Source: Stagonosporopsis chrysanthemi
Lineage: Eukaryota > Ascomycota > Dothideomycetes > Pleosporales > Didymellaceae
DNA length: 64,000 bases
Assembly: GCA_022560025.1 (NCBI GenBank)
Contig: JAFISE010000149.1
Location: 1-64,000, forward strand
Reading direction: 5' to 3'
Shown here: positions 54,825-64,000 of the stretch, one piece after another
Position numbering within the stretch: position 1 is the first letter of the stretch
Layout of the letters: the number at the start of each line of letters is the position of its first letter
Position numbers and translations under genes: made by a program
Notes under the pieces: model-generated
Told to the model about the DNA's origin: nothing
The model's input: the letters and a program-made list of their open reading frames with translations, nothing else
The model's database searches: none

Positions 54825-57800
54825 TGCGAGCGAAAGTAAGCTGTCTGGTGCGCTGATCTCGGAAGTCGGGAGATTGGAGTTCAAATGGCAAGAACCTCAA
54901 AGATGCCAGTGGCGTCAGCGCTCGTCTGTGGGATCAAGAAACGCGGACCGTTCCGCTTACGTCATAACAACATTCTAAAAACGTCCGACTTCGATCGTTC
55001 AAGGAAAACGGAATGGCAGCGATGACTACAATAATCTGCATTTGGAATTTGCTGCAGCCTTGAACTGTGGCGGCAATAGTAGGCCGAGTTGCGTGGTTGC
55101 ACGACCGCCAGGGAATGCAACTAGAAGAGACCTGCTTCAAGGCGGCGAAGCGAAGCGAAGCTACGAGATATGATCCTACCTATGCGAAGGCGGATCATCG
55201 AATGCACACCCTGCTACTGCTGTGTTGACAAAGCAGATGTTGACCTCGATGCTCTCAATTTTGATTCGGTCAGAACCAGATATCAGCTACGCATGTTTGG
55301 GAAGACTACTCGCGTTACATTCAGATTGGTTGTATTTGACAGTTATTACTGTGAACGAAACTGATCGACCACGAATTCTGGAGAGTGTACACAAGGCCAA
55401 GGAAATCAAAGTTTCGGTCGCATGCCGGCTTGGTTCATTACACAGCCAGGCTGTACTTTATGCATAATAGGGTGAGTTCTTGAGGAAGGTGTGCCGCAGC
55501 GAGTGCATCCCGGTGTAGTTGGAAATTGTCTGCATCTGCTGCCACTTTCGACCTTAGCCCTGGGTGTAGACTACAGTATGATGCATGTATGAGATGCAAA
55601 GGCATGCGTCGAGATCAGCGACTCAATCTACGCTGGTTCCTTGCTCCATACGGATCAAGAGGCTGGAATCCGAAGCCGGTGCATCGTGACAATGACAAGG
55701 ATCGGGTGGCACAACAGTAACGCGTTGTACTCTGTTCAGAAACAAAGTTCGACGCAACTAGAACATAGGTCAGTTGTGTAGCGAAGCAGGCATCATTGCA
55801 TGAGCGCCTGCAAACGATGCGCGGTCGGAGAGCCTATTCGCTGTTACAAACCGCGATAGTAACGAGGATAGAAGATATCAGTCTGGGGACATTTAAGATG
55901 CTGCAAATCTGAAAGTAGTCAAGCGCGAGTGTTGCAGGTATACGACCATTCTCGAAATGCATACAGTTGTAGGCTTGCAACGTCGATACTGCGCAAAGAA
56001 TACAAATGTCGAACTACAATCATTTGACAAATTGATAGGGCGTCCGCTCGCGTGCAGTTCTCGACCGTACCTCAGCCCTACGCCAGCTTGAAGTTCCAAG
56101 GCCCATCTGCGCATGCTTGCCTAAGCGAGGCAGTGATATCTTTCGGAAGCAATTTATTATGAGTCTCATCATGTGGGTACAAACATGCCGTTTGCGCAAC
56201 CGTTGAAATGGTGGCGTACCGTTACACATTGAACCACGGCTATTGACTAGCGTGAGCTATTCCTGCATTACGTTCGGGGAAGCACTCCCGAATGTAGGGA
56301 TGTGCAAGTCTCGTTACCCACGCAAGGCTTAGCTTGAGCATCACATGGCTGACCATGTAGTCGGACTTGCCCTCTAGTGACGTGAGCAGCATGGTGGCAA
56401 CCCGCAAGCTGGGTTAGTACAGCGCGCTTACAGTATATGCACAGCCATAAGTCGTTCCGCTAGATGAGCAGTATGCAGTACAAGTTGATGCGCATGTCAG
56501 ACCGGGACCCGTACGAGGCAATATTGCCTGACGAAGTCACAGCACATTGCTGACCGGCAGCTGTACGATGGTATCTGCAGGTCTGGGTCGCTCCACTTTA
56601 CATGCTCCTGTATCACGCCCGAGAATTCTTGTGGAACCTCGCGAAAAGCAATCCGGATCGAGGGCGGGTTCGATCGTTCGGGCCGGAAAGCGTGGTCGCG
56701 ACGGAATGCCGTTCCTCGGATAATGGGACTGTGGGGATCATGGTTCCGGGGCGCGGGAAGACATCAGGCAGGCCCAGCGGTGATCAGGAAGTGCATGGCT
56801 TGCATGTCGCCTGGATGTCGAACATGGAAGGAGGCGCGCCGCAATGCCTCGGACAAGGCCAAAGACGAGTAGGAAGGCGAAGTTGCTCACACATCACCTT
56901 AACATACAAGCAGCGTGTGTCGCTTATGCTAATCATCTTCGCATGACGCTGGTGAAGCGAAGGGATTCCATCTGCAGTCGACCAGAAGAAGCAAAGAGCA
57001 AAAGTGAGGTACCGTCCCTGAGCCAGAGTCACGTCCTCTACTCGAGCTTGGCATGGAGCTCTTGAAGCGGAGGGAAGAACTGCATCACTCTGACTGCGTT
57101 CCACCGCTCGATGTCTTGCAGCGCGGGCGTGAGTCGTTGTTGAGCAGGGAGCTGATGAGGCCCACCAAGCGGTGATTGGTGAGTACCCGAGTACGGGCCA
57201 ATCAAAGAATGTTCGGTGAGTGGGAGCGCGCAACGCTGCGTGGTCGGCACACACGATGGAACGCAGGACGCAGTCGACGGGGGTTCTACTGCTGACTTCT
57301 GGCTCTGATCGGTGAAGGCGGAGCGCAATCTCAGGGCGCACGTGTTGAACGTTACGAAGTGGGCAGGCGCACTAGCCCTAACAGGCGGCAGGGGAAGGAG
57401 CGCTTCAGCGGCCAGCCGTGGCAGCAGAAGCTGATCTCGATGGGGACAGGGGACGTCGGTAACAACGAGTGCGCGCTGGGGAGCTATGTATTGTATGAGC
57501 AGCCACGCAGCGTTGGCGGGCTCAACGGTGCCCTGGCAATTTCGCAGCCGTGGATGCGAGGTTGCTCAGACGGAGGCTGCTGCTGCTGCGTCCAGCAATC
57601 CCTTGAGATTCGGAGCGTGCCGTGGCATCAGTTCGTCGGCTGCTGCCGCACGGAGTGGACGTCTGGCAGGCAGGGTCGTCTGGACGGGGATGGATAGGAG
57701 GATAAGGGGCCAGCGTGCCTGTTGGTGCTTGCAGCTTGGTGCTTGGTGCTTGGTGCATGGTGCTTGGTGCTTGGTGCTTGGTGCAGCGATGCAGCGGTGC

Positions 57801-58633
57801 AGCAGGCCGTGGCCAGGCTCTTGACGCGCGACAGACGGAGGATGCGAGGTGCAGCATAAGCGGGCAGCATGGCTGACGGGGGCAGCGGTGGTGCATGTAC
57901 ATACACGTACTTGATACATAGACAGCCAGGCCGCGTAGAGCAGCGCCGCGTAGAGCAGCAGCAGCAGCGCGAAGACCACGGAGCTCGAAGCTCGCCGTAC
58001 GTGCAGAGAGCAGCAGCGATGCAGCAGCGATGCCGCAGCGGGCGGCCGCCGGCACTCGCGCTGCAGACTCGACGGCGGCGTCGCTGGGGGGCGGCCGTGC
58101 GAGCCTCTCGTCTCGCGCCAGCGTGCAGGGTTCGCAGCGGCGCTCGAGAGGGAAGGTTCGGTAGGTTTATCCGTGTGCCGCTCCTCTCGCAAGCGGCATG
58201 GGCTCGTCGGGCCTCCCCCCTGCGGGCGCCCCCCAGCGGCCTTGCCCTTTCGAGCAGCGCGGAAAGCGCTTCGGGCTCCCGTCGCCGCTGGAGGCACGCT
58301 AGCCAGGGCTAAGGTATGCCTTGCATCTTGGTGGAATCACCTCGCAGGCAGTGGACCCAGCACACGGCATGCTCCACAAATGAGGGCGCCCGCGCAGCGC
58401 CAGCAGGCCTGTAGGAGCTGTAGGAGCCTGCTAAGAGCTAGCTGGCAGGGTGCGATTCCATCGTCCAAACGCCGCAGAGCGGAGACTCCATAGCCACGGA
58501 ATGTCAGGACCTCAGACCCTTCGCGCCTGCCCGCGTAAGACTGCGTCTCCTTCTCTTGTGCAACCTCATCCTCCACGCTGCCCCCATATCAACGCTGCGC
58601 TCGCTGCAGCTGCCATCGACTTGTAAAGCACTC
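54825..58633. other. Gene-poor region, 3.8 kb
   Basis: Contains several short frames and a GC-rich Ala/Arg/Ser-type segment from about 57.5 to 58.4 kb whose long frames on both strands look like composition artefacts. A heptamer repeat is listed separately. I could not support a gene. Confidence 0.5.
57735..57783. repeat. Heptamer tandem repeat, seven units of CTTGGTG
   Basis: Seven units of 7 bp run from 57735 to 57783, all CTTGGTG except the fourth, CATGGTG. It is of the same period as the array at 869-945 but with a different unit. Confidence 0.95.
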
Positions 58634-60242
58634 ATGCCCGCCATGGCAGGCGACTGGCCTCGCGCTCCCCGCGCCTACGGATCGCCGCAGCACTCCGACC
58701 CTCCCGCTCCCGTGCGAACCCTCCCCAGCGTTGCTGAACTGCTCTCGTCACGGCCCTCTGCAAACAGCCCACTGCCTGCATACCACCGCCACGACTACTT
58801 GCACGCCCTCTCCACCCCGCCAGCTGCCTCACTCGCGCCTGTCACCGCTGCCAACACGACCACGGCGTCGTACTGGAATGCCGTGAACCACCATCAAGCG
58901 AGCCCGCCAGTCAGGTGAGTAGCCTGCAGTCCATTCCGAGTTTGGTGTTGAACCTCGTGTGCTGACCACCACACCTCCCAGCCCTACGGAGCAGCGTCCC
59001 TTATCTACTTCGGCTGCATCAAGAGATGCCGCCGTGCCAAACGGTCTAGTAAGAATTTACCAGGAGCCTCTCTTTCGTCGTCAGTCCGTGTCCAAACCAG
59101 ACCCAGCAGTCCAGCAGTCGGCCTTGTCGTCTGGCCTGCACAACGCCTCCCATTCGACGGGGCAAGTGCGCCAAGACTCAGCCATTGACCAGCACCGCTT
59201 AGAGACACGCAACGACGCCCAATTGTCCAAGGCCAACGTTTCTTATTCTCATCAGAGCCCAAAAGACGGCCAGTCTCTGCCCAGCCCGACTCACACTTCA
59301 TATCAGTCTTGCCCATCTACTTCAGCTCACGCACCCATTCCTATTCCCCACCAGCCCGACAGCTTCAGCCAACCAGCAGCCTACCTTCCATCTCGCCAGC
59401 ACTCCAAGTCTGTGTCTTCAGGTGGTTCCAATTTGATGCCGTCGCCGAGGTCACATGAGCATATTGCAGATCGCGTCATTCCTCTCGACGTGAAAAACGG
59501 CACTGAATCACGATCCAACATTGCTGGACCCTCTTCTCTACCGGAGCAATTCTTCACTCAACAGAACAACTTCGGTACCCGACAGCAACGGTACAACGTA
59601 AGGTTCGCTGCCAACTACACTTCTGAGAACATGCCCCCTTCACAGAAGCCACGTAACGAACCGCCCACTCCTCCATCGGCGCCAGCAGTTGTTGTGGAAA
59701 TCGAGGAGCCAAGGAGCTCCCCTATCCCTACGTCTACCTCTGACGAGGCCGCCACATCGACTAACGGGGCCATTCGCCAGTCCGAGTCGCAGTTGCGAGC
59801 TGCCAGAGAGACCAGGGACCGCTCTGAACGTGAGCCCTCTGTCGAGCGCTGCGTGGGATGTAGCGAGGCTTGGAGGCGACCAATTCCCGACATGGATCAA
59901 GACCCATTAGCTCCAGCAGAAAACAACGCCGACTATATGAGGCTCGCGAGCAATATGATCGAAAGGCTACGAGACCAGAGAAAGAAGGCTGATGCTGCCT
60001 ATGAGGACTGGAAATGGCGCCACAGTCATTGTTACCGACCAATGAGCCCACACTCTACTGGATCGGTGGATGAGCCAGTCAGGCGACCAGATGTGGTCAG
60101 CCCAGTCGATGCGTCGACAAATGGCAATGTGACCAACAAACGCAAATCCCAAGTCCCGCACGAGCTTCACTCTGCATCAAAACAGCGAAGAGTGACAAGC
60201 ACGAGCCCGGCACCTCCGGCCCGGAAACCCGATGTCTCGTAA
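58634..60242 (+). CDS. Unassigned Ser/Pro-rich protein with CxxC motif and short coiled coil
   Basis: Exons 58634-58914 and 58982-60242 with a 67-nt intron encode 513 residues. The N-terminus carries VRTLPSVAELLSSRPS; the bulk is Ser/Pro/Gln-rich and disordered. Near the C-terminus there is an ordered segment with RCVGCSEAWRRPIPDMDQDP and then a helix MRLASNMIERLRDQRKKADA followed by WKWRHSHC. The tail has a KRKSQVPHELHSASKQRR nuclear-type stretch. The ordered Cys/Trp/helix block flanked by disorder resembles a regulatory scaffold. I do not recognise the family. The start was placed at MPAMAGDWPRAP; the frame extends 26 codons upstream. Confidence 0.72.
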
Positions 60243-63200
60243 GCAATCGTGTTTGAACAGATTCATTCCTCTTTCATTTGACACACGTTTTTGCATTTGC
60301 ATATGGACTTGGTGTTGGTGTTGGTAAAAGAAGGACATCCGTTATACCCCCTCTAGTTTTTGTATTCAAGGACCGTCTTCGGACGTGCAATTTCCACTCT
60401 GCTGGTTAGGAGATCAAAGTGTGAGCTCGGAGCGCACTCTGACGACTACGCGCAGACTTCCGTGACTCCATCGCGCTGTAAGAGTCGCACCACAACGGCG
60501 GGAACCTTTGTGCTCCCTTTTTCGATTTCACCACTGTCGGTGCCTCTTTTCCTTCTAGTTCCTTCTAGACACATTTCTCACTTCCTACGAGTCCCATGTA
60601 CTAGACTGTGTACGCATCTACATATTCTCATTACCCTTCCTGACCATTCCACATCCAAAAGGTTTTCAGCACCACACTGCCACGATGCACAATGTACTTT
60701 AGCGCACCTATACCCAAATTTCCGACCATAGCCCCCACAATATATTTCTGCCATTTCCTCACACACCCGTTTTGCATGAAGCTGTGTAGAACCTTATCCG
60801 CGAGTGCGATGGGACCGATCTGTGGACCGAGCTTGCTCGCGGAAGGGTGCTCGTGCGTAAGCACCAGCGTCAAAGCGGGCCGTAAACGAAACTTTATCAT
60901 ATGTCAAGGGGGCCGACGCTGTATACACAAACCCCACTATGGGTCTCCTGAGCAGCAACACAGTCAGGTTTCGGGTGCGATCCTACGCAACTGAATCGAC
61001 TTCTGTACCAGTTGTATTGTATCTCGTCCAATACCCTCGAATTAACAAGGTTGTAAATTGAGGATCCGGCAGCTCCATCCAACAGGCGAAAGGATCATTC
61101 TAGCTGACCAGTGAGATTGGCCGGCAACAGTCTAAACGCACTATAACATCACTTGCATGCAGCTAAGCCGCCCTTGCAGACTTTCGCCTGAGATTGGCTT
61201 GGTGCTGGCGGTTGTCGAGCGGGGCTCCCCGGAACAAGAACTCTTGGAAATGTGTCCGTAACGAGTTACAGGAGTTTCCTTCTTGGATACCAACTGGATG
61301 GAAAGTTATGCTCTTTGGAGCCCGGGGTGATAGAGTTTGAGCGCGAGATGGTGTGGCTGTGGACTGCATGGCGAACTAGTGAGCCCAGACACGAAGGGGG
61401 CCATGGGCATGCCTGTCGCCTTCATGTTGAAGCACAAAAGGCAGCCTGGTCGAAGTCCGGAGCGTCGGAAAGGTGGCTGCCGTGATGCAATCGCTGTGTC
61501 AATCTGTCAACGATGACATCCATCCCCCGACAGAGCACAATTGTGGGCCTACAGCAGTCAACACACATCACCCGAGGTTGGCCCTTTGCTGCACGTACAA
61601 CACGGCTGCGCAGATCCGGTATGTATGCCGTTCTCATTGGAGTGTTATTATCATCGTCATGGATTCGATGAGCAAGTCAGCACTGGTACAATTGAGGTCT
61701 GCAGCTCGTTCGTATGGCTTGCATCACGGTGATTTGATGTCGAAAACAATGGGAGGCCCCAGCCCAGCGGATATTTATGTATGCCGATCGCGGAATAAGG
61801 TCCGCTTCGGGAAAATCAGGCTGTCGATGAACGACAAGCCTCAAAGTGTATCGGTGGTTTAACGGTTTGCGTGTTGAAGTGAATCTTGGTTGGCAAAACC
61901 ATAGCGCCCGTCGAAACCACCCAAGGAAGAGTTCGGTCCGCAGCGTGACGTTGTGACATCTGCGGGGGAGAAAGACTAGCACAGCGAACGACGTGCCTGG
62001 GGGACATTATTCATGCAGGCTCAACACCGTCCAACACTGCGCGGAATACATGATGGCATTATTGTGCTATGTATTGTATTGCGGAGGGCTGGCTCATCAC
62101 CCCATCAAGAGTCGGCACCTCATCGATAAACGGATGCCATGAGAAACCTGGCTAGCAAAGCCACGTCAGCCCTCATCGCGGAAGCGGCCCGTACGAGCGC
62201 AGTTGGGGTCTGGGATTCCCAAGAACCCTAACATCCCAATATCGACATCGTCGATGTGCATGAGCATATAAAACATGGGATGACAATAATGTGCCCAACA
62301 CTCGACTTATCGCGCAGTCTCGAACGGAGGTGAGGGAGGAGCATGTGGCTCTCCAGCCGCTTCCCCATCTTGGCGCGGCAAGTGCAATCAGCAAACGTCC
62401 TGGTGAGCACCACTGCGCACAGACAAAAGTCAGGCCATGGTGCGATGCGCAAGCGTTTCGGCACCAAAGGCGGAAGAAGCGCTTGTCTGCTGATCTGACT
62501 TCGCCACCACAGAAGCCAGAAGCCACTCAAAGCTGTAGTGCGCCTGCAAGCGAATGGCGGGTGCAGGCGGAGGTGTGGGAAGGCGGCTACCACGAGCCCA
62601 AGCCCAACAAGGAAAGGGGTACCACTTGCCATTTCGGGCAAGAGCTCGTCGAGCGAGGTTCGGGGCGACGTCGGTGGTGTGAATCAGGAGAACAAGGAGC
62701 ATAGCTGTATAGGTATCAACCCTGCGCGGCACCGTCGCGCAACCCTGCCCAACGATCTCTTAGCGAGAAGCGACGCAACAGAAGGGCGAGGCGACGGGAT
62801 GCGGCGTGAGCAGTGACATGCTGCAGCTGCTAACATCAGGGCAGCATGAGACCGCCGGTCTGAAAACATCAACCTTCTGCAACTGACCGATCGGTGATTG
62901 CAGTACGTGCGTGTACATAGCTCTCGCTTTCCCCTGCTCAGCTCATCGTGTCCTTGTTTGCGCGGACCTGATTTGGTTCCCACAACGGAAGGCAGCACCC
63001 GTGACTAACCGGAGGAACATCGCGGCGCGCTTCACAATAGCAACAAAAAGGAGTTGTGACAAGGTCATGGGTGCTACGGCCCGGAGGAGAGCTTGAGACA
63101 GTGGTTCGGCTTGTGCTATGCCATCAATCCACCCTGCGAGGCTTCGAGGTTGCGGCCTGCTTCGAGACTTGTCGATGCAAGGTCTGTTCTCGGTGTCTCG

Positions 63201-64000
63201 GAAGCTGTCATGGCACTCACGCAGACGGATCCCGATCAGGCAAGAACAGCTCGCCGCGGACGTTAGAGGGCGGGTCGCTTGAATCAAGACGTATCAAGTC
63301 GCACTCGATGTGCGGGATCGGGATGGAGATCAACGCAGGGAAATAGCTCTACCGCGGTACAGGCGCGTGAAAGGAAAGGCACGTGAGGACCCTGGATGGT
63401 AGCCCTGGAGGCACCACTGCATCGCAAGCGCACGCAGTGCAACAACACCATATGGTTGTATCCAGTGAGCTGCCATTCGTCGTTTGCCATTGCCAGACGC
63501 CTAGAGCGCAGTTATTCATCCTCGCCATCAAGATCCATATCACGACGTTCAGGCCACCACCCTCAGGCAGCGCCCTGCCTGTGCTGGCGTACATAGGGCC
63601 GTGGGCTACAGCATCGCAATGCGTCTGGCTGGAAGATTTTCCTGACCTCCCTCCCTAGGGTCGTGTCAAACCCCATGGTCGACCACGTCGATGACTCGAT
63701 GCTGCGGCCACCACAGCTCATCTGAGAACGTCAGTGAAGGAGCCCCGTCTGTTACGATCCATCGATAAGCGCATCTCGGCAACTACGCGGTTGGCTGACG
63801 GCAAAAAGCAAACGATAGGTGCAACACCGTCATCCATCCCTATTGGCTGGGTGGCAGAACCGACTTTCGTACAATTCGCTGCATCTGCATAAAAGATGAG
63901 GCATCGGGGCATGCCCTCGGGTTCGCGTTAGTCGGCAAATCTGCGCCGATGACGAAATTGCAATAGATTGGATTATTGCAAGGAGCTGGATCCTTTTCAA
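60243..64000. other. Gene-poor region at right edge, 3.8 kb
   Basis: Short frames only, none resembling a known family and none joined by clear introns. I see nothing to support a gene. Confidence 0.5.

Noticed and set aside
57566..58297. Minus-strand 243-codon Ala/Arg/Ser-rich frame
   Set aside because: Low-complexity GC-rich DNA with open frames on both strands and a heptamer repeat inside.
1..64000. CRISPR arrays, rRNA genes, intact transposons
   Set aside because: None seen. The tandem repeats are short-period arrays without spacers, and I found no transposase or reverse-transcriptase motifs.

Overview
The window looks like nuclear DNA of a filamentous ascomycete, probably a dothideomycete. 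Protein-coding genes carry short introns (about 45-110 nt) with CTRAC/CTAAC-type branch sites. The families present are typical of that group: Zn2Cys6 and C2H2 regulators, a PTH11-like membrane protein, a HeLo-domain protein, a MAL cluster and an NRPS-like adenylation enzyme. The class-level assignment is an inference from gene content. I rebuilt exons by hand. Every multi-exon model given here keeps frame at each junction and has GT-AG introns, except two GC-AG introns that I point out.

Layout. 1-628: start of a charged, Arg/Asp/Lys-rich protein that runs off the left edge. 0.85-1.9 kb: several tandem repeats. 2.1-4.0 kb: C2H2 zinc-finger regulator. 4.0-8.5 kb: no convincing gene. 8.6-10.7 kb: an FMN alpha-hydroxy acid oxidase and a RidA imine deaminase, divergent over a 300-bp promoter. 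11.0-17.6 kb: a maltose-utilisation cluster of permease, GH13 maltase and Zn2Cys6 regulator. 18.4-20.4 kb: Cdc6/Cdc18 with MluI cell-cycle boxes upstream. 21.9-22.8 kb: an SDR with an altered catalytic motif. 23.8-25.1 kb: a second FMN hydroxy acid oxidase. 25.3-28.8 kb: two secreted-type or cytosolic alpha/beta hydrolases, one with a 5-nt microexon. 29.9-31.2 kb: PTH11-like 7TM protein. 32.0-33.6 kb: HeLo-domain protein. 34.5-39.7 kb: enoyl-CoA hydratase divergent from an adenylation-domain/TmpA-like membrane oxidoreductase fusion. 40.4-45.3 kb: housekeeping genes (Ste24, a possible Pol I A14-type subunit, mitochondrial bL34, an IMPACT-family protein). 46.3-48.9 kb: two unassigned conserved-looking proteins. 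51.1-53.3 kb: an MFS sugar transporter. 53.7-54.8 kb: a severin/fragmin-like gelsolin protein. 58.6-60.2 kb: an unassigned Ser/Pro-rich protein. Gene-poor stretches lie at 48.9-51.1, 54.8-58.6 and 60.2-64.0 kb.

How genes may work together. The MAL cluster is self-contained: uptake (permease), hydrolysis (maltase, with a residue next to the nucleophile that favours alpha-1,4 bonds) and control (Zn2Cys6). The oxidase/RidA pair could combine 2-oxo-acid production with clearance of reactive imines. The divergent hydratase and adenylation/oxidoreductase fusion could form a small acyl-modifying module. The fusion is the best candidate here for an under-described system: an adenylation domain joined directly to a seven-helix flavo-oxidoreductase, with no carrier domain between them.
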